From positions 1 through 64,000 of the forward strand of contig NZ_ABCQ01000013.1 in assembly GCF_000170855.1 (NCBI RefSeq): DNA of 64,000 nt. The letters are read 5' to 3'. Below are positions 36,927 to 45,283 of this stretch, one piece after another. The position numbers and the translations under genes are program-made. How positions within the stretch are numbered: the first letter of the stretch is position 1; every line of letters starts with the position of its first letter. The notes under the pieces are model-generated. The model made no database searches and was not told the origin of the DNA. It saw only the letters and a list, made by a program, of their open reading frames with translations. The stretch comes from Moritella sp. PE36. Its GTDB lineage: Bacteria; Pseudomonadota; Gammaproteobacteria; Enterobacterales; Moritellaceae.

Positions 36927-36955
36927 AAGGCTCAAATTTTCTTGAGCCTTTTTAT
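36927..36955 (+). terminator. Rho-independent terminator after the lipoprotein gene
   Basis: AAGGCTCAA (36927-36935) pairs with TTGAGCCTT (36942-36950), followed by TTTTT. It lies 34 bp past the stop codon. Confidence 0.85.
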
Positions 36956-37169
36956 TGTCCTAAAATCTGTTGCAGATATTGCTTAGCAAGCTAAACGAAG
37001 ATAACAAAATAAGTTAGAGCCAATTCAGTACCCCCACCCTAAATCAAGCCAGTTCTAAATCTATCCAAGTATAATGCCCTTCACTATTTATGTTACCAAT
37101 TTTATATCAATGGCTTGGAGAACAGCGGACTATCAAATACAGAGGTATGGAACACACCATTCTCACCAC

Positions 37170-37275
37170 AAAGGCCGATTCATTCTTGTAAATCATGAGA
37201 TATGACAAACTACTCCCATTCCTCATATAACCCGTAAATGAATGGCAAATTGTTATGAACATATTGTGTGTATGA
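37170..37275. repeat. Copy A of a dispersed 100-bp repeat
   Basis: This segment aligns end to end with 40535-40640 at roughly two of three positions (shared words CGATTCA, TGTAAAT, ACTCCCATT, ATGAACA). A part also matches 39250-39303. The companion GGCTTAGCGTT block is at 37356-37384. The 690-bp gap 36894-37582 otherwise holds only an unsupported 78-codon ORF. Confidence 0.5.
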
Positions 37276-37355
37276 ACCTACCCCATTTTTCGCATTATGA
37301 AATCTATGGAAAACCGAAACGTTCACATTTTTAGTGAGTAACAACTCTAAGCTAC

Positions 37356-37384
37356 TTTGGGGTAAATTCGGCTTAGCGTTATTG
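37356..37384. repeat. Copy A2 of the GGCTTAGCGTT repeat
   Basis: TTTGGGGTAAATTCGGCTTA and GCGTTATT match 34928-34956 and 39331-39360. It lies about 80 bp after the 100-bp repeat copy A, as the related block does after copy C. Confidence 0.45.
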
Positions 37385-37582
37385 CACCAAGCCAGAACTG
37401 GACAGAAACGTGTTATATTTTTTACACTAACCGAGGTGCTACGCATTATATTTTGTAAGGTGAGTAAAGGGAGCTGGCGGAACCCTTCACTCTAACTAAC
37501 CATAACATGCGTTATACGCAGTGAGCAGAATATAGATTAGTGCTCACAAGGTTATAATTGCATAGTTTAGTGATTAATCCAA

Positions 37583-38791
37583 TCAACTGTCGATGGTGAA
37601 ATCATCGCCCCATTTGACAGACTCTGCATACTGACTGGCGAAGAGTTCTTCTGAAATGTTGAGTACATTACAATAACGATTGACTTGTTCCCAGTCGGCG
37701 TTCTCATAAGCTTTTACTGCATTAAGTAGATTCCCAAGTTCTCCTTTCCCATCGTTTAATGCCAGTTTAAGTTCATCACTGAGAGGCAAATTGGTTAGAA
37801 GCAGAGGCAGAGGTTTATCCAGTAACGCATCCAGCAAAGAGAACATTCCCATTAAAAAGGCTTCGCTTGGTTCTGCTTTAAATGATCCTTTAGTAACTAG
37901 CTGTTCACAAATCCGCGCTCGTTGGATTGACAGAACATATAGATACTGAGGTTTATATTGGTTGGCATGAGCGACGGTCATTAAAGAAATAAATAGGCGT
38001 AACTTATCCTGCCCTAGATAAATAAGTGCATGTTTAAATGAGGTGATGGTTTTGATAATTAAAGATGATGCATTTACATATTTAAGAAGTTTATAAGACA
38101 AAGTAACATCACTGGCTAACAATTTCTCTATCGCAGCATAGTTCAGTTCAGAAGTGGAAATTTCTTTGCACAATTGCAATGTGACCAGTTCTGATGGTGC
38201 AATGACCCGTTGTTGTAACATTTCTGGTTTACTAAAGAAGTAACCTTGAAAGTAATCAAATCCAATTTTTTTCGCTTGTTGAAACTCTTCGTAGGTTTCT
38301 ACTTTTTCAGCTAAGAATTTGATCTTATAATTGAGATGATGATGAATAAAAGACTTCGCCTCAGTGAGTGGGAAAACTTGGATATCAAACTTAATAAAAT
38401 CGATATAAGGTAGAAAACGCTCCCAGCGAGAGTCAGGGATAAAATCATCGAGGGCCAGTTTGTAGCCTTTTTTAGACATAATTACTACCGCTTGTAGCAG
38501 TTCATCTGTCGGTTCGCAACCTTCCAGAATCTCAATAATAAGTTTATCTTTGGGGAATAACGTTGGTATGAGCCTAATTAAGCTGCTGTATGGAAAGTTG
38601 ATAAAAGCAAGCTTATTCCCAGTCGTATTGCTACATGAATTCATAAACTGCTCTGATAGCAGGCGACTGGTTGCTTGTTCCGCATCCATATCGGGAAACG
38701 AGTTTTTTGGACCATCTCGAAATAGCAGTTCATAACCAATCGTATTTTTATCGGTATCTAAGATCGGTTGTCTGGCTACGTACGAATACAT
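37583..38791 (-). CDS. EAL-HDOD signalling protein
   Basis: A 402-aa protein with an N-terminal EAL-like domain (about 1-195) and a C-terminal HDOD domain (about 200-385). The EAL part starts YVARQPILDTDKNTIGYELL and has LALDDF, FIKFDIQ, FLAEKVET and FQGYFFSKP, but the EAL triplet is ELL and the usual Asn of the E-N motif is absent (EILEG). Many EAL-HDOD proteins are catalytically dead and signal by binding, controlling motility or biofilm. AGAGG precedes the ATG. It is flanked by repeat copies A and C, so it may be a mobile or recently inserted gene. Confidence 0.9.
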   Translation of the reverse strand: MYSYVARQPILDTDKNTIGYELLFRDGPKNSFPDMDAEQATSRLLSEQFMNSCSNTTGNKLAFINFPYSSLIRLIPTLFPKDKLIIEILEGCEPTDELLQAVVIMSKKGYKLALDDFIPDSRWERFLPYIDFIKFDIQVFPLTEAKSFIHHHLNYKIKFLAEKVETYEEFQQAKKIGFDYFQGYFFSKPEMLQQRVIAPSELVTLQLCKEISTSELNYAAIEKLLASDVTLSYKLLKYVNASSLIIKTITSFKHALIYLGQDKLRLFISLMTVAHANQYKPQYLYVLSIQRARICEQLVTKGSFKAEPSEAFLMGMFSLLDALLDKPLPLLLTNLPLSDELKLALNDGKGELGNLLNAVKAYENADWEQVNRYCNVLNISEELFASQYAESVKWGDDFTIDS

Positions 38792-39163
38792 GTGTTAATA
38801 CCTCTTTTATACGACACCCTGTGGTACAGGGTGTTATTGTACCGTTTTAATCAAAAAACATATACTTGCATAATTTTGTTTATAGCTGTTTATGGTTGTT
38901 TAGTAAATGCCGCCTCCTAGTTGTAGGCTTTCTTGATCTAGAGATAAAATCGTCGATATGCGACCTACTGAACATAAAGGTGATAATGCGCAGCTTCATT
39001 TCACTACTCAGGAAAAAAGTCCTCTCTAACGCTTATTTTACCCCTTTAAAACCTATTTTAATCCGTAATTCTGGATGGATCATTTTGCACGGTCTTAGTG
39101 AATATCCCTTTCGCGTCGATTCTAATTGAAATGCTTTTGCAATATGGGACACAAGTCACTATA

Positions 39164-39190
39164 GGAGGTAGAGCGCCTTTGCATGATATC
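39164..39190 (+). other. Short tRNA-like remnant
   Basis: GGTAGAGCGCC followed by TTTGCATGAT resembles the D-arm to anticodon part of a bacterial tRNA-Ala. No acceptor stem, T-arm pairing or CCA end is present, so it is at best a fragment. It lies in the 705-bp gap 38792-39497, where I find no supported gene. Confidence 0.25.
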
Positions 39191-39249
39191 TAATCTAGCC
39201 AAGGCTGGATCACAATTGAACTAGCAATAGGGTTCGCGTGTGCTGTTGG

Positions 39250-39360
39250 GATATGACAAATTCCTCACATGAGCAAATGTATGGAAAATAAATATGAATA
39301 CATTGCAGTAGAGTAGTTAATCTAACTCACAATGGGGCAGTTTCGGCTTAGTGCTTATAC
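39250..39360. repeat. Copy C of the dispersed repeats
   Basis: The part GATATGACAAATTCCTCACA through ATATGAATAC (39258-39303) matches a shortened form of copies A and B. The block at 39331-39360 (AATGGGGCAGTTTCGGCTTA) matches the GGCTTAGCGTT repeat. Both lie between the EAL-HDOD gene and the RHH-map pair. Confidence 0.45.
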
Positions 39361-39435
39361 TCCAATAAGATAGCTTTGGATAACGTTTCTATTACAAATC
39401 CAACAGGAATATTCTTCGAGTATTATAAACTAACC

Positions 39436-39465
39436 TTGACTCACCAAAGAGTACGGGCATACAAT
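39436..39465 (+). promoter_or_regulatory. Sigma-70 promoter of the RHH-map pair
   Basis: TTGACT (39436-39441), an 18-bp spacer and TACAAT (39460-39465). Downstream, ATATACG is repeated (around 39468-39485) between promoter and start codon, a likely operator for the RHH protein itself. Confidence 0.65.
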
Positions 39466-39497
39466 ACATATACGTTTTATATACGAATCATATATCA

Positions 39498-39722
39498 ATG
39501 GGCATTGTAAAAATATCAGATGAGCTTCATGCAGAAGTAAGAAAAGCCAGTTCAGTTATGTCACGTTCTATTAATTCACAAGCCGAATTTTGGATGAAAA
39601 TTGGCATGCTAGCAGAGCTTCACCCTCAACTTTCATTCAATCAAATCATCGCTGATCTTATGAAGTCAGCAGAAGTATCTATTTCAAATCTAACAGCAGT
39701 CGAAGGATCGAATGATGAATAA
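39498..39722 (+). CDS. ParD-like ribbon-helix-helix protein
   Basis: A 74-aa RHH DNA-binding protein. MGIVKISDELHAEVRKAS gives the DNA-reading strand and first helix, and RSINSQAEFWMKIGMLAEL the second helix; this is the pattern I recall for the ParD-like (PF11903) antitoxin family. It overlaps the following methionine aminopeptidase gene by 8-11 bp, the classic antitoxin-first layout. No ribosome site is evident before the ATG, and the leader would be about 25 bases. It probably represses its own promoter through the ATATACG repeats. That it is an antitoxin is inference. Confidence 0.85.
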   Translation: MGIVKISDELHAEVRKASSVMSRSINSQAEFWMKIGMLAELHPQLSFNQIIADLMKSAEVSISNLTAVEGSNDE

Positions 39723-40500
39723 TACCGTGAGTATTAAAACAACGACTGAAATAGAACTAATGCGTAATTCAGGAAAGTTACTGGCCCAAGTTTTTCATAT
39801 GCTGGATTCTTATATTAAGCCAGGTATTTCAACAATGGATATCAATAACAAAGTTGAAGACTTTATTGTTAATGATTTAAATGCTCGCCCTGCCAGTAAG
39901 GGCCAATATGACTATCAGTATGTTTTAAATTCATCTATCAATGAAGTTGTATGTCATGGCGTACCTAAAGTAACTCAAATACTGAAAAGTAAAGATATCA
40001 TCAACTTAGATGTTACTTTGGAAAAGGATGGTTTTATTGCTGATTCAAGCAAAATGTTTGTTATGCCAGACGCATCTCCTTTAGCTAAAAAACTTGTTGA
40101 AGTCACGTATGACGCAATGTGGGCTGGTATCAAACAGGTAAAACCAGGAGCCAGACTTGGCGATGTAGGATATGCTATTCAACGTTATGCTGAGTCTTAT
40201 GGTTACAGCATAGTAAGAGAATATTGTGGCCACGGTATTGGCAGAGAAATGCATGAAGAACCACAAGTCCTTCACTATGGTTCTCCAAACCAAGGTTTTC
40301 TACTCAAGGAAGGCATGGTATTCACCATTGAACCAATGGTGAACCAAGGCACAGCGAAAATCAAAAACAAAAAAGATGGCTGGACAGTAGTTACTCGAGA
40401 TAAGAAACTCTCAGCTCAGTCTGAGCACACAATATTAGTGACAAGTTCAGGTTATGATGTCCTAACTTTACGTAAAGAGGAAAAATATCCTGCGAATTAA
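39715..40500 (+). CDS. map: Type I methionine aminopeptidase (second copy)
   Basis: A 261-aa type I MetAP, which removes the initiator Met from nascent proteins. All metal and catalytic residues are present: His in VVCHGVP, Asp in NLDVT and ADSSKMF, His in CGHGIGREMHEEPQV, Glu in FTIEPMVN and SAQSEHT. Length is standard. ATG 39715 has AAGGA 7 bases upstream; 39712 is also possible. The housekeeping map gene is normally near rpsB or in the spc operon, so this accessory copy beside an RHH gene is probably a paralogue with its own role, perhaps a toxin-like or conditional processing enzyme. Confidence 0.93.
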   Translation: MNNTVSIKTTTEIELMRNSGKLLAQVFHMLDSYIKPGISTMDINNKVEDFIVNDLNARPASKGQYDYQYVLNSSINEVVCHGVPKVTQILKSKDIINLDVTLEKDGFIADSSKMFVMPDASPLAKKLVEVTYDAMWAGIKQVKPGARLGDVGYAIQRYAESYGYSIVREYCGHGIGREMHEEPQVLHYGSPNQGFLLKEGMVFTIEPMVNQGTAKIKNKKDGWTVVTRDKKLSAQSEHTILVTSSGYDVLTLRKEEKYPAN

Positions 40501-40534
40501 TCCCGTAGTGGCTAAGTAATACTGACCGCCATTT

Positions 40535-40640
40535 TCGATTCACTCCTGTAAATTATTTTGTATGATAAATCACTCCCATTTATCACATGATAAAATGTAT
40601 GGTTAATTGTCATGAACAAAATACGAATGAGTAGAAACTC
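40535..40640. repeat. Copy B of the dispersed 100-bp repeat
   Basis: Aligns with 37170-37275 (shared CGATTCA, TGTAAAT, ACTCCCATT, GTATGGTTAATTG versus GAATGGCAAATTG, ATGAACA). It lies directly after the map stop, so the pair RHH-map is bracketed by copies C and B. Confidence 0.5.
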
Positions 40641-40659
40641 TAACAAGGAAAGGAGCAAC

Positions 40660-40690
40660 TTCGTGTCAGCTGAGGTCATTCTGACACGAA
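40660..40690. terminator. Perfect 10-bp hairpin between map and the YoaH-like gene
   Basis: TTCGTGTCAG (40660-40669) pairs exactly with CTGACACGAA (40681-40690) around an 11-nt loop. It lies between convergent genes but has no T run, so termination is likely but not certain. Confidence 0.5.
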
Positions 40691-40714
40691 TATGGACATG
40701 TAAACATCGCGATT

Positions 40715-40894
40715 TTAGCTAACTTTGCTACCCATTTTAGAATATGAAAATACTAAGTGAATCGCTTCGGCCTGACTTTTACCTTCAGCCATTAACCGTT
40801 CGATGTCTTCAACTATATTCTCTTGTACCGCTATCGGCGGTAGATTCTCTATGTCTATCTCCATATTCTTAATAGCGTCGATGCTAATTTCCAT
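40715..40894 (-). CDS. Small YoaH-like (UPF0181) protein, 59 aa
   Basis: An ORF from ATG 40894 to TAA 40715 with a good ribosome site (AGGA, 6 bases upstream). The stretch LPPIAVQENIVEDIERLMAE followed by GKSQAEAIHLV aligns with E. coli YoaH (LPSL.., RIQELMAQGMSSGQAIALV) with one short gap. UPF0181 proteins have no known function. It lies 97 bp downstream of the EamA gene on the same strand and may share its transcript. Confidence 0.65.
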   Translation of the reverse strand: MEISIDAIKNMEIDIENLPPIAVQENIVEDIERLMAEGKSQAEAIHLVFSYSKMGSKVS

Positions 40895-40991
40895 CTTTAT
40901 TCCTCGTGATTAACTGGTTCATTTTCTTAACACCATCTTAAATAGCCTAAGTTTAACATGTTACATATATCAAAATTCAGCCCACCACATG

Positions 40992-41882
40992 CTATTTACG
41001 GTTAAAATACTGCGTGTTAGCAAACCAGACACCAATACTCACAGCTGCCATGGCAATGATAAGGCTTAACTTAACAGGTTCATCAAATACAAATAACGCA
41101 CTGATACCGGCAATAACTGGCACCATCGCCATCATAGTCCCCATGTTAGCAGCGCCAATAATCTGCACCGCGCGCACATACAACAGCATTTGAACTATGG
41201 TCGCCATGAACCCTTGGTAAAAGCTTTGTAATAACATATCGCGCCACAATCCTGCGTTAATCAATTCAAGGCTGATATTAGTAGGTAACCAAATCAAGTA
41301 AATCGGCATGTAAATACTGCAGGTAATTATCGCGAGGCTGGCTGTAGCTTGCCATGGCGTGATCTGCCAACGGCTCAGTAATACTGAAAATATGCCCCAG
41401 CAAAATGCCGCACCAGCCAGACTTAAATGACCAACAGACAATTCCCCTTGAGCGAGGAACTCTTGTAAAAAGAGTACCGCAATTCCCGATGTGATGATCC
41501 CAACCCCCAGCCACTTACTCCACGGATGCCCCTGTTTACTTATCACCACAGACAAAACAATAATCATCACGGGGATCAAGCCTGGTAACAATACTGCTGA
41601 CTGTGAACCCGGTGTGTTTTCAAATCCTTGAAAGGCAAATAACGCATACCCTAAGCCGCCAAACAGGCTGCAAATAATAAACTTAGGTTGCCACAACTTA
41701 AAACGAAACTTAAACCACCAAATCGGTAATACCAACGCCGCACAGGTTGCATAACGAATGGCAATGACATCATAGGACAATAACGGGCTGATCCCGCCCA
41801 TGCGTGACACTAATATAAATCCCGACCAGATCAGTACTGCGCCAAATGCCGCTAAATACCCCTGCCGTGTTGAATCTTCCAT
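40992..41882 (-). CDS. EamA/DMT superfamily exporter
   Basis: A 296-aa membrane protein with ten TM helices in two EamA repeats (about residues 5-140 and 150-290). The first repeat starts AAFGAVLIWSGFILVSR and the second LAGAAFCWGIFSVLLSR, which shows the internal duplication. Relatives export amino acids or metabolites; the substrate is unknown. The start at 41882 has an AGAGA upstream. Confidence 0.9.
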   Translation of the reverse strand: MEDSTRQGYLAAFGAVLIWSGFILVSRMGGISPLLSYDVIAIRYATCAALVLPIWWFKFRFKLWQPKFIICSLFGGLGYALFAFQGFENTPGSQSAVLLPGLIPVMIIVLSVVISKQGHPWSKWLGVGIITSGIAVLFLQEFLAQGELSVGHLSLAGAAFCWGIFSVLLSRWQITPWQATASLAIITCSIYMPIYLIWLPTNISLELINAGLWRDMLLQSFYQGFMATIVQMLLYVRAVQIIGAANMGTMMAMVPVIAGISALFVFDEPVKLSLIIAMAAVSIGVWFANTQYFNRK

Positions 41883-42055
41883 AATCTATCTCTTGTTAAG
41901 CTTATAGCGAGCAGTATAAAAGTAATGCGTATATATTAATATTAAATTTCAATTATTTATAAGCATCCGACCAGCAGTTTAAACAATGATAAATTATTTT
42001 ATTACTTTATACTGCGATGAAATTCTGTGTTTTCGTACCTCAACAAGGACAATCA

Positions 42056-42829
42056 ATGAGCCTGCTGCTTATAATTTTACTTATTATTATCTTCTTAGTA
42101 TTACGTTTCTTTAATTTTCATCGTGCCAAGTCAGTCCTATTATGCAGCACAATTTTACTTACCGTGCTTATCAGCATCGGGGTCATTCCTAAATATTTAC
42201 TGGATAAATTACAGCAAGATTATGTGGCGCAAGCCCCGATCCATTGGCAGGACAATAACGCCATTATCTTGCTGGGTGCTGGCCTCGAAAAAGTTGGTGA
42301 TACTATTAATAATGTTGATAGTATTGAACCGCCCTTCCATGCTTTTAGCCGGATCTACGCAGCGGCAAGACTTTATAATGAATGTATTGGCACTGAACAA
42401 CAATGTAAAATCATTGTCAGCGGTGGTGATACGCAAAAACTAGGGGACACAGAAGCCGCTGTTTATAAAAACCGCTTAGTATCTATTGGCATTAATGCTG
42501 CTGATATTATCACCGAACCAAACAGCCTTAACACATGGCAGAATGCACAATTTACCAGTGACATACTCAGCAAGGGTGATTTCGATAATAGCGTCTTAAT
42601 TTCATCAGGATTACACATCAAACGTAGTCAATTGTATTTTGAACATTTTGGTGTACGTGCAACCCCGATCAGAGCGGATTATATGTCGGCAACCGTATCA
42701 TTCATCCCACTTGGGTATAACTTTGCACTGACTGATTTTGCATTGCACGAATGGATTGGGTTTTGGCGATATGATATTTACAACATGATTGGTGCGAATC
42801 AAAAACGCATTGATGCGGGAGACGCTTAG
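42056..42829 (+). CDS. YdcF/ElyC-like DUF218 membrane protein
   Basis: A 257-aa DUF218 protein. Two TM helices (about residues 3-20 and 28-48) precede a periplasmic or cytoplasmic Rossmann-like domain with AIILLGAGLEKVGD, RIYAAARLYNE, IIVSGGDTQ and EPNSLNTWQNA, the motif order of SanA/YdcF/ElyC. ElyC is tied to peptidoglycan precursor supply and YdcF binds S-adenosylmethionine, so the job here is uncertain. ATG 42056 has AAGGA 6 bases upstream; the in-frame ATG at 42017 lacks one. Confidence 0.88.
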   Translation: MSLLLIILLIIIFLVLRFFNFHRAKSVLLCSTILLTVLISIGVIPKYLLDKLQQDYVAQAPIHWQDNNAIILLGAGLEKVGDTINNVDSIEPPFHAFSRIYAAARLYNECIGTEQQCKIIVSGGDTQKLGDTEAAVYKNRLVSIGINAADIITEPNSLNTWQNAQFTSDILSKGDFDNSVLISSGLHIKRSQLYFEHFGVRATPIRADYMSATVSFIPLGYNFALTDFALHEWIGFWRYDIYNMIGANQKRIDAGDA

Positions 42830-42871
42830 TTTGTAGTTTAACGTGAGTGGCAACTTAACGCACAAGTGATG

Positions 42872-42916
42872 ACGAAGGTGACGAGCAACAAATTAAGCCA
42901 TGCTCGTTACCTTCGT
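42872..42916. terminator. Strong bidirectional terminator
   Basis: Sixteen-base arms (ACGAAGGTGACGAGCA at 42872-42887 and the facing arm at 42901-42916) pair with a single G-T wobble around a 13-nt loop, between convergent genes. The flanking T runs are short. Confidence 0.7.
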
Positions 42917-42933
42917 ATTTAGAATAAATCAAG

Positions 42934-43320
42934 TTAGTGCGGCCAACGACCAGTGCGTTTAAGCCTTCTTGTCACCAAGTAATGATAATAGCGAGCCAGC
43001 ATAGGTTTGAGCAGTGGCAGGCCGATGAGGTAAGCCAAAGGTCGCAATAACGACACCCGCAGCATCAGCTCAATATAAGCATCAAGTTCAGAAAGGATGC
43101 GGCCGTCACTGGTTTTAACATGCAGTTCGGTTAAGGCTTTTATCGGATCAATACCCAGCGCGAGCAATACCTGCTCTTGGCCAGTAATATCAAACCAATA
43201 TACCTGCTTCGCTTTACTACCTGCCAATTTCAGATAATTATCACGGTCTTTCACACAACGCGGGCAGGCGCCATCAAAATAAACCGTAAGTTGAATACCA
43301 TTATCACCCACACTCATCAC
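42934..43320 (-). CDS. DCC family thiol-disulfide oxidoreductase-like protein (DUF393)
   Basis: A 128-aa protein with the DCC signature FDGACPRCVKDRDNY at the N-terminus, a CxxC redox pair in a thioredoxin-like fold. The C-terminal half carries one or two hydrophobic helices (LLRPLAYLIGLPLLKPM) and a basic tail. The biological partner is unknown. It lies 43 bp downstream of the Kef-type antiporter gene, so redox control of that transporter is a possible but unproven link. Confidence 0.88.
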   Translation of the reverse strand: MMSVGDNGIQLTVYFDGACPRCVKDRDNYLKLAGSKAKQVYWFDITGQEQVLLALGIDPIKALTELHVKTSDGRILSELDAYIELMLRVSLLRPLAYLIGLPLLKPMLARYYHYLVTRRLKRTGRWPH

Positions 43321-43363
43321 CCATTCGCTACAGTCCTCTCATTAATCATAGCCTGTTATATGC

Positions 43364-44971
43364 TTACTTAGTCTGCGTGTCAGTAACCCGTAGCTGTAAT
43401 TCAGTCCAAACATGGTGAGCGAAACCAGCGCCCGCTTCTTGATACATGTTATAAACAGGATTCACGCCAAGTGCTCTCAGCTCCTCTTCATCACTCTTAA
43501 AATGTGCCAGTGCAGCGACTTGGAAACTACAACGATCCATTTTATGTAACTGCTCTGCGGCATAATGATTACCATGATGATCAGGCATCGCTAATAACAC
43601 CAATTTAATGTTATCTGTCATTTCCAGTTTATTCCAAAAATCAGTATCAAGCGCATCGGCAGTGATCACGCGTCGACCGAGTGCACAATGATCTAAGGTC
43701 TTTTGGTTATTATAATCAAGGCCTAATACCTTATCACCATATTGCGTTTTCAATTCATCATACGCACCAGCACCAATTCGACCCATACCCATCACTAATA
43801 TTTCGGCATCGCCAAGCGACACAGGACGATCATCAATGTGTAAATCTAATGCTTGGAAACGCGCTAATTTACCGGTAAAGCGGCTATAGATATCATCAGC
43901 ATACTTATTAAGTAACGAGGCAATAACAAAACTGATCGATACCGCCAATGCAGTAATAATTAACCAGTCCTGCGATAACCAGCCTTTATAAGTCGCTAAC
44001 GCCGCCACAATCAAACCAAACTCACTGTAGTTTGCCAACGAAAACGCCACAAATAGTGACGTACGCGCACGTAATTTAAATTTAGCCAGCGTAAAGAAAT
44101 ACAAGGCAATTTTACCAAACAATAAGACCGCTAAAATACCGGCAACAAACAAGTGATCAACCGTCGGCAGTCCACCTAAGCCAATGCTGAGGAAGAAACA
44201 AACAAGCAGCATCTCTTTCATGTTAAACAAAGATTTTGCCATCTGTTTGGCACTGGCGTGACCCGCTAATAACATACCCGCAATCAAGGCACCAAGGTCG
44301 GCTTTCATGCCTACTGATTCAAACAGCCCTGCGCCAAGCACAAGTGAAAGGAAAATACCGTACAGAACCAACAGTTCGCCGTGACCGACTCGGTCTAACA
44401 ATTTAAACAGCAATGGTCTAATTAATGGTAATGCCAGTAGTAGAACAGCAAATAATGACGGGATTTTACCCACTGATACCGTTAAAAATACCACGGCAAA
44501 GATATCTTGCATGATCAGAATACCAATCGCGACACGGCCATATAACGAGTTTGTTTCACTTTTTTCTTCTAGGATTTTCACTGCAAATACCGTACTAGAG
44601 AAACTCAACGCAAAGGCAACAAGCACCAGCGAGAAGGTATCTAGGTTAGTAAAGAAAGTTAAGCCAACCTGCTTTAAAATAAATAACACCACTGCATAAA
44701 AAGCAATACTGGCAAAGATATGCACACTTGCCCCACCCCATACTTCAGCCTTAAACAAGGTACGTATATCTAACTTTAAACCAATCGAGAAAAGTAACAG
44801 GGTTACACCGAGATCCGCAAATGTCTGTAGTCCTTCAGTCGCTTCAAAACCATAAAAATTAAGCGCAAAGCCCGCCAATAGGAAACCAACCATAGGTGGT
44901 AACCCGGTCAGATTAACAAGCATGCCAAAACTGAATGCAGTGGCAATAAAAAGTATAAGAGTCGTATCCAT
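43364..44971 (-). CDS. Kef-type cation:proton antiporter with TrkA-N domain
   Basis: A 535-aa CPA2 antiporter. About 12 TM helices (residues 5-375) contain the family ion-site region with GLKLDIRTLF and SFSSTVFAVK. A C-terminal Rossmann domain starts at EILVMGMGRIGAGAYDEL and would bind NAD(H) or a related ligand to gate the channel. It resembles YbaL/KefB-type K+ efflux systems, but there is no separate KefF/KefG partner. ATG 44971 is preferred to a TTG at 45016 that lies upstream. A CPA1-like antiporter elsewhere in the window gives a second route for cations. Confidence 0.9.
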   Translation of the reverse strand: MDTTLILFIATAFSFGMLVNLTGLPPMVGFLLAGFALNFYGFEATEGLQTFADLGVTLLLFSIGLKLDIRTLFKAEVWGGASVHIFASIAFYAVVLFILKQVGLTFFTNLDTFSLVLVAFALSFSSTVFAVKILEEKSETNSLYGRVAIGILIMQDIFAVVFLTVSVGKIPSLFAVLLLALPLIRPLLFKLLDRVGHGELLVLYGIFLSLVLGAGLFESVGMKADLGALIAGMLLAGHASAKQMAKSLFNMKEMLLVCFFLSIGLGGLPTVDHLFVAGILAVLLFGKIALYFFTLAKFKLRARTSLFVAFSLANYSEFGLIVAALATYKGWLSQDWLIITALAVSISFVIASLLNKYADDIYSRFTGKLARFQALDLHIDDRPVSLGDAEILVMGMGRIGAGAYDELKTQYGDKVLGLDYNNQKTLDHCALGRRVITADALDTDFWNKLEMTDNIKLVLLAMPDHHGNHYAAEQLHKMDRCSFQVAALAHFKSDEEELRALGVNPVYNMYQEAGAGFAHHVWTELQLRVTDTQTK

Positions 44972-45194
44972 TAGCAATGGCCTATATGAAGTGAGCGAGC
45001 TACTGAGAAAATCCAAATAAAGTATTTATCATGAACAAAACAATAGTAGTTATTGTTGCTGATTTAAAATATTAACCATTAAATTAGTTTGCTAATTTTA
45101 AGATAATTTATGGCATAGAACAATCTCTTTATACTACTAAGGTATTAATTTTATATTACATATAACTAATATCCATACCTAAGCCGTAAATAAA

Positions 45195-45273
45195 CATAAC
45201 AAAAATCATATATAACAATTGACACATATAACGAGTTGTACATATACTTGGTACATAACAAAAATCATATATA
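45195..45273 (+). promoter_or_regulatory. arsR promoter with paired 20-bp direct repeats
   Basis: CATAACAAAAATCATATATA occurs perfectly at 45195-45214 and 45254-45273. Between the copies lie TTGACA (45219-45224), an 18-bp spacer and TATACT (45243-45248). The second repeat covers the transcription start region, so the repeats are likely ArsR operators. Confidence 0.7.
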
Positions 45274-45283
45274 GTGAGACAAT

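Noticed and set aside
37210-37446. A 78-codon minus-strand ORF
   Set aside because: It lies across dispersed repeat copies A and A2, has no ribosome site and no recognisable fold or composition of a real protein.
38866-39129. An 87-codon plus-strand ORF upstream of the RHH gene
   Set aside because: Odd composition, no ribosome site and no family features; probably chance in AT-rich DNA.
34928-40640. Chromosomal integron with attC sites
   Set aside because: The repeats and GGCTTAGCGTT words recall Vibrio cassette ends, but I could not find paired RYYYAAC and GTTRRRY core sites or an integrase gene.
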